A model generated the notes under the pieces. That model had not been told where the DNA came from. It searched no databases and saw nothing but the letters and a program-made list of their open reading frames with translations. A stretch of 64,000 nt of DNA from assembly GCA_036346395.1 (NCBI GenBank), contig CM070601.1, positions 17,357,763 through 17,421,762 on the forward strand, written 5' to 3'. The position numbers were made by a program, and so were the translations under genes. Below are positions 32,278-44,162 of this stretch, in pieces (within the stretch, counting starts at the first letter, position 1; every line of letters begins with the position of its first letter). The DNA is from Hsuehochloa calcarea. Lineage: Eukaryota; Streptophyta; Magnoliopsida; Poales; Poaceae.

Positions 32278-35200
32278 GTGGTCATACAACCTTCAATTTT
32301 TGGAACAGATTTGATCCCAACTTCCAGCAGAAAGAAAAGATTGCAGGAGTCGCCACTACATCTTATGGTATAGATACAAACTGGTATGCTGATACAGAGG
32401 CTACAGATCATATTACCGAAGAACTTGAGAAGCTAACAATGCATGACAAATATAAGGGACATGATCAAGTTCATACGGCAAGTGTTACAAGTATGGAAAT
32501 AAGTCACATTGGTCATACATTTGTTCATACCCCTGATCGTGATCTTCACCTAAAAAATGTTCTTCATGTTCCTAATGCTCAAAAGAATCTTGTTTCAGTT
32601 CATCGTTTAGCCACTGATAATAAAGCATTTCTTGAATTTCATCCAAATTTCTTTTTGATCAAGGACCAGGTATCGAAGAAAACTCTTCTTCGCGGAAGAT
32701 GTGAGAGAGTTCTATTTCCTCTATTGCCGCAACCCTCAAGTCAGCAACCAAATAAACAAGTGTACACTGTTAGCAAACCGTCCTCTACACGGTGGCACAG
32801 TCGCCTAGGTCATCCCTCTTTTCAAATTGTGGAACATGTCCTTAGAAATAATAATCTTCCTCGTTCTAATGAGTCTAGGAATGAGTTAGTTTGTGATGCT
32901 TGTCAAAAAGCTAAGAGTCATCAGCTACCCTACTCCAGGTCTGCTAGTATATCTACAGTTCCATTATAACTTATATTCTCAGATGTATGGGGTCCTTCTC
33001 CTAGCTCTGTTGGGCGACATACATATTATGTAAGCTTCATTGATGATTATAGCAAGTATACCTGGATTTATTTGTTTAAGAAAAAGTCTGTTGTATTCCA
33101 AGTGTTCCATAATTTCCAATTTTTTGTTGAGAGACAGTTTGGCAAAAAGATAATCACAATGCAAACTGACTGGGGCGGTGAATATGAAAAATTAAATTCC
33201 TTTTTTCAAAAGATATGAATAGCCCATCATGTGTCATGTCCACATGCACATCAACAAAGTGGATCTGCTGAACGCAAGCACCGCCACATTGTCGAAGTTG
33301 GTCTAGCCATTCTAGCCAGTGCCTCCATGCCTCTCAAATTTTGGGATGAAGCTTTTCTTACGATCACTTATCTTATAAACTTTTTGCCAAGCAAAGCATT
33401 GACTATCAAACCCCTACAGAACGACTCCTTCATACAAAACCCGATTACTCAACTTTACGCATTTTTGGATGCGTTTGTTGGCCAAATCTCAGACCATATA
33501 ACTCTCGAAAGCTAGCTTTCTGATCCAAACAATGCGCTTTTCTTGACTATAGCTCTCTTCATAAAGGCTTCAAGTGCCTTGACATCTCCAGTGGTTGTGT
33601 CTACATGTCTCGTGATGTAGTTTTTGATGAATCCGATTTTCCATTCGAGCACCTTCATCCAAATGCTGGAGCCCATCTCCGCCAAGAGATTCTACTTCTC
33701 CCTTCCCATCTCCAAACTTGTACTGGTCTGAATCATGGGGGAGAACGATGTAATGATCAAGTGATCCATGTCCGTACTACTGATCATTCTGTTTTTGAGA
33801 ATATACAGGAAACAAAGCATCCAATTGGAGAAGAAAACGAAGCAGGAAGTGGCACAGGAAGCTACATAGATGAAGGGACGAATATGGACGTGCATGGCGC
33901 TGGAACCGGAGTTGATCCAGGAGCTGAAATCCATGGAGGATAGGGTGAGCTCGAGCCTACCACGCCTGTCGGCTCGGTGACCGTCACACCTATCACCTCG
34001 GTGGGCACAAAAAACCACAGAGATTCACCTGGAGAAGGACTACTGACTGGATCGGGCGTTGTGTCCTCTCCCGCGTCTTTACCCACGCTTTCTCCGATTA
34101 CATCGTCGTCGCAGTCTGGCGGATCTTCTGCGCCAGGCAACCCTGTGTCATCGCCGGGCAACTCTCCAGGATTACCTTGACCGTGGACTCGGCGCCAAAG
34201 CAGGATTTCTAAACCAAGATAGTATACAGACGGCACGATAAGGTATGGTTTCATGTGTTCCACAGGAGAACTAGAGACGCTTCAAGAAGTGCTTGCAGAC
34301 TCATGGTGGAAACAAGCAATGGATATTGAATATTTGGCACTTATGAAAAACAAGACATGGAATCTGGTTCCATCACAACAAGGTAAAAATATTATTGATT
34401 GCAAATGAGTGTACAAAATCAAAAGAAAGGCAGATGGCACTATAGACAGGTATAAAGCTCGTTTAGTTGTAAAAGGCTTTAAACATCGGTATGGTATAGA
34501 TTATGAAGATACATTTAGTCCTGTCGTCAAAGTTACTACTATTCGACTTGTTTTGGCCATTGCTATATCCAGGGGTTGAAATATGAGGCAGCTGGATGTA
34601 TAGAACGTGTTTCTGCATGGTGTTCTGGAGGAGGTTTACATGAGGCAACCACCAGGCTATGAAGACAGCCATTCCCCATAACTTTTCTATAAGTTAAATA
34701 AGTCAATTTATGGATTAAAACAAGCGCCTAGAACTTGGTATTCTCGATTGAGTTCAAAACTACAACAAGTTGGGTTTGTGCCATCCAAGTCAGATACATC
34801 TCTGTTCATCCATAACAAGTCAGGCATAACAATATTTGTGCTCATATATGTAGATGATATAATTGTTACTAACTCGTCACAGGAGGCAGTTTCAGCATTA
34901 TTACAAGACTTGAGCGCTGATTTGTGCTTAAGGATCTAGGAGACCTACATTATTTCTTGGGTATAGAAGTTAAGAGAGTGCAAAGTGGTATATTGTTGTC
35001 TCAAGAGAAGTATGCATCTGGCTTGTTAGATCGCGTGGGCATGAGTAAATGCAAACCATCACCGACTCCCCTATCAACTTTAGAGAAACTTTCGGCCTTT
35101 GAAGGAGATCCCCTGGGTCCAGATGATAGTACAAAGTACAGGAGCGTAGTGGGTGCACTTCAATACTTGACAAATCACAAGACCCGATATAGCATTCTCG

Positions 35201-35800
35201 GTCAACAAGGATTGTCAGTATTTACATGCACCTACTACAATACACTGGACTGTAGTTAACAGGAATCTGAGATATATCAAGAACACCATAGGGATTGGTT
35301 TAGCATTAAGAAGATCACAGTCCCTGGTGGTTAGTGCCTTCTCTGATGCAGACTGGGCAGGTTGTGTGGATGACATAAGTCGATTGGAGGATTTGCAGTA
35401 TACTTGGGACCAAACCTGGTATCTTGGAGTGCCAGAAAACAAGTTACTGTGTCAAGGTTAAGCACTGAAGTAGAATACAAGGCCTTGGCTAATCCAACAA
35501 CATAGATTATATGTATGCAATCTATACTTAAGGAGTTAGGCGTCTCTCAGGATCAACCACCTCGTCTCTGGTGTGACAATCTAGGTGCAACTTATCTCTC
35601 AGAGAATCCTGTATTTCATGCTAGGACAAAACATATAGAAATAGCTAGACTTTCATTTTGTTAGAGAAAGAGTTGCAAACAATCTACTGGAGATCCAGCT
35701 TATATCAACAAAGGACCAAGTTGTAGATGGATTCACCAAGCCGCTAACTGTTCAGAAGTTGGAAGAATTCAGACGCAATCTCAACTTAGCAAAGTTGTGA
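32278..35800 (+). pseudogene. Copia 2 pol (protease, integrase, RT, RNase H) with multiple stops
   Basis: Protease is WYADTEATDHI (the usual DTG is DTE, so the active site is mutated; about 32380-32412). Integrase has WHSRLGHPS, CDACQKAKSH, SFIDDYSKYTW, MQTDWGGEY and SGSAERKHRH. RT has YKARLVVKGF, LNKSIYGLKQAPRTWY and the YVDD box in LIYVDDII (34845-34868). RNase H has FSDADWAGC and RTKHIEI, and the frame ends at 35798-35800. Stops at 32967, 33217, 34406, 34577, 34602 and 34680 and several frameshifts inactivate it. Confidence 0.88.
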
Positions 35801-35811
35801 TTGAGGGAGGC

Positions 35812-36017
35812 TGTTAGAATCCAACAATAGATAGATATTACTGTAGGTGTGCATGCGTATTCAAAATATATGCGGCTATGAGATAAAGCCAGATACACCA
35901 CAATAGTAACAAATTTTGTAACAATCTTGTTGTAAATTCTAACCGACGTTGAGTCCGGTTCCTGTAAATATACACCACGCAGCTTCTACGGAGGTAATAC
36001 ACTTCTTCAATTAATCA
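35812..36017 (+). repeat. 3' LTR of Copia 2 (206 bp)
   Basis: Begins TGTTAGAATCC and ends CAATTAATCA. TGTAAATATACACC near 35966-35979 replaces the TATA box of the 5' LTR. Confidence 0.88.
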
Positions 36018-36567
36018 TCTGTAGCCTGTACGTAGACTGCGCTACCACCGCGTCCACCGTGCTGGTCGTTCACTGTGCTCGGCACCGCAGCACAAGTCGA
36101 CTGTGGCGTGTCATGCATAGGGAGCAGCAGTCTCTCTCGCGCTGTCGATTGTTAGGTCAGGGTTCAGAAAAACGCACCTACGTGAAGGAAGATGAGAAGA
36201 ATCGTTCGTTCCGTGGCGAGGTTTGTTAGACGTAGCGAACGTCGTGCTACCGGCGAGAGTGTGGCGCGGGCAAGGAAGAGAAAAGGCCGCGCTTTTCGGC
36301 CCAGACAAGTCTGACTTGGCACTGACCTGAACTGGTAAACGGGGCAATCTAGGCCCCCACGCTGATGTGGATGGTAGAACATTTGGGTTGGGGCTGGGCT
36401 GAGTTTCGGCCTGGTCGATACGAGGCCCATCCCACTTCAAACTGGACAGACTAACTTGAATCTCTTCTTTTTCTCAAAAATCGGACCAACACAAGTTACC
36501 AACCGCATGCATATATCTTGGGTTGCAGCCTTAAAAAAAAAAAAAAAAGGTTGCACGTTGGCGTGCT
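36018..36567. other. No gene recognised; contains a 16-A run
   Basis: Nothing recognisable on either strand. A run of A at 36532-36548 is followed within 20 bp by the presumed left end of the Helitron-like segment. Confidence 0.4.
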
Positions 36568-36603
36568 TCCAAAAATATATTAATTACTATAATTTTGAGT
36601 TTA

Positions 36604-36775
36604 CCCCTCCCACCCCACGGCAAACCGCGGCATGCATAAAAAGAACCGTAGTCTCGCTTGTCTTCCCCTCCCCTCCCACCCCACGCCAAACAGCCGCCCG
36701 CATGGAAAAAGAACCGTCGCCTCGCTTCTCTTCCCCTCTCCTCCCACCCCACGCCAAACCACCGCCCCTCTCATC
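36604..36775 (+). repeat. Tandem repeat, about 66-68 bp, two and a half units
   Basis: Units begin at 36604, 36670 and 36738 with CCCCTCCCACCCCACG(C/G)CAAAC and include AAAAAGAACCGT(A/C)G(T/C)C. They produce C-rich open frames that are not genes. Confidence 0.8.
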
Positions 36776-37043
36776 GCCCCGCGCCTCCCTCGCGCTCGCC
36801 CTAAATCCTCGCATCGCTCTTGCCCCACCCGCGTCGCCCAACTCCTCCCCACCGCCGGCTCGCTCCACAATCTTGACCCTTGCCCACCTCCCTCGCCGCA
36901 TCCGCCACCAGCCACGGCGCCCTCTCTCCCTCTTCCCTGCGGTCGACGCCGCCGTCCTCCCTCTTCCCCGTGCCTGACGCCGCTGGTGGTGGTGGAGTTC
37001 GAGAGCAAGGAGGTCACAGCGAGGTGGGGAGACGCCATGAGAG

Positions 37044-37505
37044 AAGCACCGTGGCCTCGGTGTGCACATCAATTTCGTCCACTCCGTCACTCTAGACTCG
37101 TGGACCGAGGTGCAGCTCCGCAAGATGGAGGCCAGGGGCAACAACCGCCTCAACGCCTTCCTCACCGCGCGGGGTGTGCCCAAGGAGACGCCCCACGTCG
37201 CCAAGTACAACTCCAACACCGCCACCACATACCGCGACCGCATCGCCGTGCTCGTCGAAGACAGGTCGTGGACCGACCCACCCATCATTAAGGAGACGCC
37301 CGGATCTGGCGTGCCTACACCCGCCAGGAAGCGACCCCTTCCCGCCTCCAGTATGGGCAGCGGTGGCGGCGGCGGAGGATGGGATGACTGGGACAACGAC
37401 TTCCGGCCAGACATGAGGAGGAACCCGTCGGTGGGGTCGTTCGGCGCCACGGAGCTGAGTCAGGAGTCACCGCCGTGCGACTCTGGTCGCATCAATGGCC
37501 GGTGA
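37044..37505 (+). pseudogene. Fragment of an ARF GTPase-activating protein gene (AGD6/7-like)
   Basis: The plus-strand frame reads KHRGLGVHINFVHSVT, LDSWTEVQLRKMEARGNN, GVPKETPHVAKYNSN, then GGGGGGWDDWDNDFRPDMRR and NPSVGSFGATELS. The first part is the second half of the ArfGAP domain, just after its CxxCx16CxxC zinc cysteines, which are missing, as is the catalytic Arg region upstream. Upstream sequence (stop TGA at 37038-37040) is unrelated, so homology starts abruptly at Lys-His-Arg. The frame ends at TGA 37503-37505 after unrelated residues. Real proteins of this type act in COPI/Golgi vesicle traffic. This fragment has no introns in about 450 bp and lies in a Helitron-like segment, so it looks captured and non-functional, though it could be transcribed. 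Confidence 0.75.
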
Positions 37506-38444
37506 TGCAGACGACCGGCGGTGCGGGTCGAGGCGACGGCTCTCGGTGGTGGCAATGGCTAATACTACTGCACATGGTGATGGCACGTAGGATCCGCTCA
37601 TCAGAGCATCTTGCCAAATCCCCCACTCATGTGACATGTCAACGATGAAAGGTATATCTCCTCTAATCGTTCTTTCTCTTTCTCTCGTGTTAAGGTAGTA
37701 AGCCGTAATTGTAACTTCTTTTTCCCTATTTTGAGCTCGATTGTAATTGAAAGTTTTTAAATTCTCACTTGAAAGTTCCCCCAATTGCAAGTTTTCATCC
37801 CCAATTTCAATGTTTTTAAGCAAATTTTCGCAGATTTTTTGGGCTCGAGTTGAAAGCTTCAGAGTCCGAATTGAAAGTATACAAGAATGATTGGAAAGCT
37901 TTTTAATCCGGTTTGAAAGCTTTGAATTTGACATGTAGTTGTTAAAATCGAAGTTGAAGTTAGGCGAATTTTTCGAGTTGAAAGTTTCTTTGTTAATGGA
38001 AAGTTGAATTTGTGGAGTACAAAGTTGAATGGAATCACTGGTTACTCACGTTTTAGCATTCTTTGTCCTAAACACATACCAAAGCTTCATCATCTTGATG
38101 TTTATTATCAGTTTATATGCAAAGTGATTGTTCGTTCATTTTGGGTAACAATAGTAGCAGGTGTTGTAATAGTTGGAGTTAATATTTTTATTTATTCGTG
38201 TGTGAAAGAAAATTGATATTTATTATTCGGTTTAGGACCCCGTATGTTGATATGTATCGCTGTCTTTTGGAGTTCCGTTACAACGCACGGGCATCCTACT
38301 GGTATTTTAAAAAAATTATGTAAATACGAACAGGTCGTATACTCGTATGTGCAGCAAGATCATCGTACGTGTGCACCGTAGGAACCACAAAGGGCTACCA
38401 ACTTATGTTGCAAAGTGTGATGTCTTTCTTTGTTGTACAACATA

Positions 38445-39859
38445 TAGGGCTGCTAATGGCGTGAACCCAAACCCAAAACCCCACCTAACCAACAAAGATG
38501 TAGCAAAATACCGAACCCAGCCCAACACACCTAAAATTCATAAGAACCCAATCCAACCCAACCCGCATGGAATTTCAACCCAACCCAAACTAACCCAATC
38601 TGTTCGTTCGGTCTTCCAGACCAGGATGTAGCCCACGCATGGCCAAGCTAATGAGCTGATGCTACGCCTGAGCCGAACACATGGATCGATTTCAAATTGC
38701 TGAGAGTATTGGGTCAAGAACCGTGTTTAAGTTGGATTATGGTTTAGAGTTATCGGAGAATCGAAAAGTATCGAAAAGGTATCCAATGAGTATCCGAATT
38801 AATATCTTTAATTGAGAAAGGGTAAACCATTTGATACGTATGCAGGTATATCGGGGTAGTATCCGTATCCGATACCGATACACGAGTTTTTGGGAAGTAT
38901 CCGCGCAACATAGTTCACAGAAGAACAATATGGAATATCGGAAGTACCATACTACAACCCACGTACCAACATAACGGTGGCCATATCGGGCAAAAACAAG
39001 TACCTGATGCTCTCTGTTTGAACTACCATACTGAACTTCTATCCAGTTGTGTAACCTCTGTAGGCACTCTTCCTGGAACAGGCAAAACAAAAATGTTACT
39101 TCCACATAAAACTTCACTATCATATAGCACACTTAAATATAAGAAATCCACAAAATTAGTCAAGAAAATCTGACTTCTGTTCATGTGAATTGCACGCATC
39201 TATGCATCAAAACTCAAAGATGGATAAGTAGATGCATACCTTCCGATGATAGCTTGCGCTTGCCCTTGCGATTGTGATGGGATTCTTCATCATGTTCTTC
39301 AGGGGTGGTGACACCTACGTGGTGAGAGGAGGGTGTCGTGGTTTGGGGGCACGATAGAAGTCGAGGAAGAGAAGGATGGCCTGATGGATCTGGATCTCCT
39401 CGGCACTTAGGAGGCAGCGAGGAAGGCGAGGTGTCGGCAGCGCAGAGAGCGAGGGAGGAAGATGGAGTCGACGATGCGGCGTTGGATAGCGGGAAGGAGG
39501 ATGGAGTCGACGACGCTGCTGCGGCGATGAACCCTAGCCCCTCACAGTGAGGCTCCAAGGAAGAAGGGCCTCACCCCGGTCACCCCTCACACACTCACGA
39601 GTCATGACTGACGAGTTCGTGACTCATACGACAGCCGGCTTACCCAGCCCATTCCAACCCACCTAGCCCAAACCATGGGTCCAAACCATACGAACCCAAA
39701 ATTCTTAACCCAACCCAAACCAAATCAACCCGTTTTCGGTGCAAACCCAATCCAAACCAAACCATTAGCTGTCTCAACCCGTTTCCATCCATCCAAAGCT
39801 AACCCGAATTAAAACCCAACCCATTTTGCTTGTTTTAATCTAACCCATTACCAGGCCTA
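38445..39859. mobile_element. Non-autonomous hAT element (1415 bp)
   Basis: Left end TAGGGCTGCTAATGG and right end (minus strand) TAGGCCTGGTAATGG match at 13 of 15 positions. The flanking octamers are ACAACATA (38437-38444) and ACAACAGT (39860-39867), six of eight matching, as expected for an aged 8-bp hAT duplication. Both subterminal regions are rich in AACCC/AACCCA words. No transposase was recognised; minus-strand frames (38737-39132, 39214-39558) have no known domain. Confidence 0.7.
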
Positions 39860-39875
39860 ACAACAGTGTGTATAT

Positions 39876-40184
39876 TGTTGAGCTATATCCCTCCACTTGG
39901 AGGTGACAAGAGCCCAGTTGCAGCCCACAAACCTAACACTTGTGAGCCATTGATCTCAGCTATAATCAACCATTGATATCAGCTGTAATCAACGGTTGAT
40001 ATGCCTCTTTGAGAGAGGAAAGAGCAAGCAAAAAAAACCCTAGCCTCTTGCCCTTGCTTTAGTTTGATCTAGTGGCTACTGTGAGAGAGTAACAAACACA
40101 ACACACACAATCAGAGAGGAGAAGAAGAGAAGAAGTGAAGTGCTGTTCAGCTTGGTGGCTCTTGCCCGATCTACTTCAAGCTCA
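39876..40184 (+). repeat. Copia-type LTR fragment with adjoining primer-site remnant
   Basis: Starts TGTTGAGCTATATCCC and ends CTTCAAGCTCA at 40184. The following TGGTCAGAGGC (40185-40195) looks like a primer-binding site TGGTATCAGAGGC with a 2-bp loss. A run of GAGAGAGTAACAAACACAACACAC precedes. No element body follows; another LTR abuts at 40210. Confidence 0.5.
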
Positions 40185-40209
40185 TGGTCAGAGGCTCAAA
40201 TGTGGTTGG

Positions 40210-41454
40210 TGTAGGATACAGGTATGCTATACTAGCGTACAATTAAAAATTCTACAGCATAAACTAGGAATCCATACAAGTAAGAGATTATAAATCGTTA
40301 CAACTAGACGCGTAGTACAACAAAAAAAGAGTTAGAGCAGTCTGTTCCAATGTCGTGCGCGTCGATATAGTGGAAGTAGTCGATCATCCAACGTCCTTGC
40401 AAGCCGATCGTCTCCTCTAGCAGCCTCTCGCGTTCCCCACGTACGTCATGGATCGTCCTTGATCAGTGCAGCTGCGTCTCTACAGTATCGACACGTCTAG
40501 GGTGGAATGCGTGCGTTAGTGTGCTAGCACCTACGCGTACGACAGGGCCTTTGAGGAGGTGGTGACTAGGGTTTGAGTGGTTAGTACAACAACCTAAAAG
40601 GTCCACGCCTCCCCTTATAAAGAGTCCATAACGGATCCAATCCGAACTAGTTTGTTCCAACCCATTAAGTATGTGACTCTGTAGGTTCATGTATAATCGG
40701 TTGTGACCCGGAAACTCTTTTTGATCCACAAGTCGGTAGCGATTCCTAGCAAGACATAGCGACCTCTGAATATACATAAAGATTATATCAAACGAATCTT
40801 ATGCAATATTTCTACGACCAGGTCCTCATCACTCATGACTAGTTCATAACTCCTTACGACTAGTTCTCATCTGGTCACAACTAGTTCACAACACCTTACG
40901 ACCAGTTCACCAACCAATTTGTGATCATGTACGACCAACTCACAACCAGTCTGTATCCCCATACGACTAGTTCATATCTGGTCGAACTAAGCGACATGTA
41001 ACGTATTCTCCTTTTGCCTCATGATATCTTGTCGAACTCTGAGATACATGTCATCCATGGACTGTTCAATCTTTTCTCGATCTAGTGATGGATAACTTTG
41101 TGTGGTCGACTCTTCCACCACTTGTGGCACGGTCATGCACTTCCTTTATCCGAGCATATCGAGGGCTCCAGAGGTATCTCTCTTGTTATGTTAAGTTGTG
41201 TGAATCTCATATCCGACCACTCATATTCATCCACATATTTCATAGCATACCCGAAAGCTACCTTTATAACTACCCAGTTACGGAGTAGCGTTTGGTAACC
41301 TCTAAGTGTAGTGTTATAGATGTATGCAACCATGCTGATATCAGGTCTAAGGATTATACATCATCATTGCTTGAGACTAACTGATGACACATAGAAACAT
41401 AATAATCTCAATAGTATCTCAAAGTGGGTCAATCCAATATTATGTTATCTAACA
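40210..41454 (-). repeat. Gypsy-type LTR, minus strand
   Basis: Read on the minus strand it starts TGTTAGATAACATAATATTGG (41454) and ends GTATCCTACA (40210), with a TATA box TTTATAAGG near 40617-40625. The wording near the end (GTTGTTGTACTAACC, AACCCTAGTCACCACC) is like abundant rice Gypsy LTRs. Between 40818 and 40990 it has about six units containing TACGAC(T/C)A(G/A)TTCA. Flanking pentamers do not match, so it may be the surviving LTR of a deleted element. Confidence 0.6.
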
Positions 41455-41538
41455 TGTGCTCACATAAATTGATTCGATATCCCCACATCTACGACCGGTG
41501 AAACATGATCATCAATCAATACATGTGCTGGTCTATAA

Positions 41539-42932
41539 GGGTGTGTTTGGATGTGTGTATGAGGTGATGCATGGATGGGATGATTTGGTCTGTGCGTTTG
41601 GTTTGACGAATGGAACGAAACCATTAGGGACGAGTTGGTTCAAGTTTAGAGAATATTCCACAAATACGATGAACCAACTTGTTCACCAAAATTGGCCGAA
41701 CCATGTAGTACAGGCTCATCCGGCTCGCGTGCGCTCACCTCCCTCTTGTGCTCTCCTCTCATTCTCGACGTGCCTCGCCGCACCACGCCGCTGCCCTGGC
41801 GCACTCCGGCCATCCCCTCCATGCATGCTAGCACCGCCTGTGTCCCCTCCTCCCCACAGTCATCATCTTCTCCCCTTCCCCACTCAAAATCTCTTGGAAC
41901 GACAGCACCTCCGTCACGCTCGGCCAATCCGGCTGTTCCCCCCACGGCCGACCATGTCACGCCGTGTTCTAGAACCCCACAAGCGTTTCCCCAATCAATT
42001 TCAGGATTCCCCCATGGGATCTCACACCACGATCATGTTCTCCTGCTCCGGACTAAATCCACTGCTACCGTCACTGCTTCTACTCCGGTGAGCTTCCCTC
42101 TGATTCCCTTCTCCAGGAGCATCTCCTCACCTCCTCGACCACCTCCCATCACTCACTCTGGCCCTCCCACTTCCGCAATGCCTCCGCCGCGTGAGTTTAG
42201 CCGCGCCGCCTTGGGTCCTCGTCGTCGGGCCGCCTCGGTCCATTCCTGTCTTCACCAACCGGTCGGGCAAGCTCCCCATCACCCATAGATGATGCTCATG
42301 CACCCGCCAACTTCCACATTTAGTCAACAGTTAATAGCCATCGCTGTCGGCCAGCATGTTGCCGCCACCACGCATGTGCTCCCCATCGCCCCAAGCTGCG
42401 ACGCCTCCATTGGCTCCCTCATTCCTCCCGTAACCCATTTTTGAGGCCAAAGTATACTCCCCGCCGTCCCACTACCACGGTGAGCTAGCCTTGCTGCCGC
42501 CGTGCCCCTCCTCTGCTTTGTTCTCCTATGTTTCTTTTCTTCTCTCTGTCTCTCTCTGTTGTGTGCGAAGATTCCATGACATGTGGGCCTCTTTTAGTTA
42601 GAAGGAGGTAATTTCACTAGGAGCAATAGAGAAGGTAACCAAACACAACTCATTCAACTTCATCCCTCAAACCAAATATTTAGTTAGAAGGAGGTAATTT
42701 CACGAGGAGCAATAGAGAAGGTAACCAAACACAACTCATTCAACTTCATCCCTCAAACCAAACACCATATTGAACCATCATGTACTATCCCATTCAATCA
42801 ACCAAATAAAATCGTATATCATATCATGCCACCAACCAAACACACTACTTACACCATCCTATCCAGGATCATTCCATCCATTATGTACCATCTCATCCCA
42901 TCTCATCCTGGTTTACCCAACCAAACATACTC
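41539..42932. mobile_element. PIF/Harbinger-type element with TAA target duplication (1394 bp)
   Basis: Left end GGGTGTGTTTGGATG and right end (minus strand) GAGTATGTTTGGTTG are 12 of 15 identical; TGTTTGG is characteristic of PIF/Harbinger and Tourist ends. TAA flanks both sides (41536-41538, 42933-42935), the 3-bp duplication of this superfamily. The interior is C-rich (41700-42500), gives several spurious open frames and no transposase, so it is non-autonomous. The right subterminal part includes an 86-bp tandem duplication. Confidence 0.75.
42595..42766 (+). repeat. Two tandem 86-bp units in the Harbinger element
   Basis: 42595-42680 and 42681-42766 share TAGTTAGAAGGAGGTAATTT through CATCCCTCAAACCAAA, differing at only one or two sites (ACTAGG against ACGAGG). 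A recent duplication. Confidence 0.9.
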
Positions 42933-42974
42933 TAAGTCATTGGTGTCCTAACCAGGGATCTTTTGGAATGACAT

Positions 42975-43640
42975 TGACGAGGATCTAATAATCCTCAACT
43001 AATTAAATTATTTATATGTAATTGTTAGTATAGATAGCAATACCTTCATGGCCGTAACTGAGTGGTCGTAAACCATTCTATGACCACCCTATATGATCAT
43101 AAGTACTCCCATAACTATCTAGTAGTCGAAAGATTTCCTACAACCACATCATGGTTGTAAGCCTTAATGCGACCACCTTGTGGTCGTAAATCTTACTACG
43201 ATTAGGTCAACTACGACCACCCTATAGTTCACAAAGCCTACAAATGTGTGGGACCAATCGACTAGGGACACTTATACATTGTGTTTAATACACATAATAG
43301 TTAATATGCGTTGTTATTTTCTGGCATAACTGCACGTATTAAGCATCTGTCTCTGACGTAACTGTAAGACGATGTGGGGTGTGGTCACTCTAACAATAAC
43401 TACCATCAACGTGTGTATTTCATCAAGTGTTGAGACATCTCTTGGTATAGAACAACTGTCACCCCTTCACGCACTATATAAAGAGGATCGGAGGGAGGAT
43501 CGAAAAAAAGATAAGAGACAACAGAGAGGTTATTAAGCTTAGTTCTAATGATTTCTTCTCTATTGTAAAGTATAGTCAATACAACAACACAGAAGTAGAG
43601 TTATTATTCTCCCAAGAGAAGGCAATTTGGGTTAGTGGTT
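42975..43640 (+). repeat. Tat-type Gypsy LTR fragment related to the LTR start at 13434
   Basis: It starts TGACGAGGATCTAATAATCC, one base different from 13434-13453. The U3 contains many GTCGTAA and CTACGACC words, as in the Gypsy tail. A TATA box CACTATATAAAGAGG lies at 43473-43487, followed by a plausible leader. The end is not clear; about 43640 the resemblance to an LTR fades. Only flanking elements, not gag-pol, are present. Confidence 0.6.
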
Positions 43641-44162
43641 TGCAAGATATGAACCAAAGACTGAAATGGACAGAAAAAATAACACTACTATGTTATAGCT
43701 GATTTTAAGCTACCTTTTATTACCTCTTGTCAGGTGTGGTTGTTGTTGATGATAATGCCAAGTTTTAACTTGATGATGATGTTTCTGCTGTTGTAATCTC
43801 TAGAGGTTTAAGAGAAGACCCCCTTGTATCCATTGTTGCTAATAGTGGAAGTTTGGAGTGGACCATTGGTCCCGTTGTTTTTTTACTCCTCACCTTAGGA
43901 GGTTTTTTCACGTAAATCGTTGTGTCAATTGTGCACATTGATTTGTTAATTCCGCTGTTAGCTTGTTGGTCGAAGCTATCCTCAAAGTTTAATATAAGAC
44001 GAGGGGTTGAATTGTGCATCTTTGATGTGTCCATGAATTTGTGATTGCATTGTTTTGCTACCCAACCCCAACACATATGGCCATCTTTATGCTCATTTTC
44101 TTTTCAAATGCACGTTTTTTTATACAATTTGCAGGCTTAACTTCATCTTTTTTTGTGAACAG
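43641..44162. other. No gene recognised
   Basis: AT-rich, with T runs. It may be the 5' intron region of the kinase pseudogene that starts at 44163 after the acceptor GTGAACAG, but no extracellular-domain exons were found. Confidence 0.4.

Larger units (their letters stand above)
31345..36017 (+). mobile_element. Copia LTR retrotransposon 2 (Retrofit/Ale-like), decayed
   Basis: LTRs are 31345-31519 and 35812-36017, both beginning TGTTAGAATCCAACAATAG. The primer site TGGTATCAGAGCC starts at 31520 and a purine run TTGAGGGAGG precedes the 3' LTR. Gag, protease, integrase, RT and RNase H follow in Copia order. Protein style (WHSRLGHPS, DVWGPSP, SGSAERKHRHIVE) resembles rice Retrofit. The LTRs differ at roughly a tenth of aligned sites and by a 30-bp gap, so the insertion is much older than that in the tubulin flank. 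Flanking pentamers (GAGGT, TCTGT) do not match; either the duplication has decayed or the copy is recombinant. Confidence 0.9.
36568..38302 (+). mobile_element. Helitron-like segment carrying a host gene fragment; 5' end uncertain
   Basis: The right end reads CCGTTACAACGCACGGGC, then ATCCTACTGG|T (38275-38302). Grass Helitrons typically end with a short GC hairpin of this sort (CCGT...ACGG) about 10 bp before CTRR, followed by T of the AT target; CTGG fits CTRR. The interior holds a tandem repeat, a fragment of an ARF-GAP gene (37044-37505) and an AT-rich part full of TTGAAAG words, in keeping with gene capture by a non-autonomous Helitron. The 5' end (TC after A) was not found with confidence; 36568 is a guess from the AT-rich start AATATATTAATTACTATAA. 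Confidence 0.5.

Noticed and set aside
31554..35800. Possibility that Copia 2 is autonomous because many motifs look intact
   Set aside because: The protease site is DTE, and at least six stops and several frameshifts lie in pol.
36456..37450. Open frames of 150-290 codons on both strands
   Set aside because: They come from the C-rich tandem repeat and from shadow frames of the ARF-GAP fragment.
38460..39790. Telomere-like AACCC repeats
   Set aside because: Spacing is irregular and degenerate (AACCCA, AACCAA) and confined to the subterminal parts of an hAT element, so not interstitial telomere.
39866..39875. Alternative start TGTGTATATTG for the LTR at 39876
   Set aside because: The first bases overlap the hAT target duplication ACAACAGT, so TGTTGAGC at 39876 is the better LTR start, though not certain.
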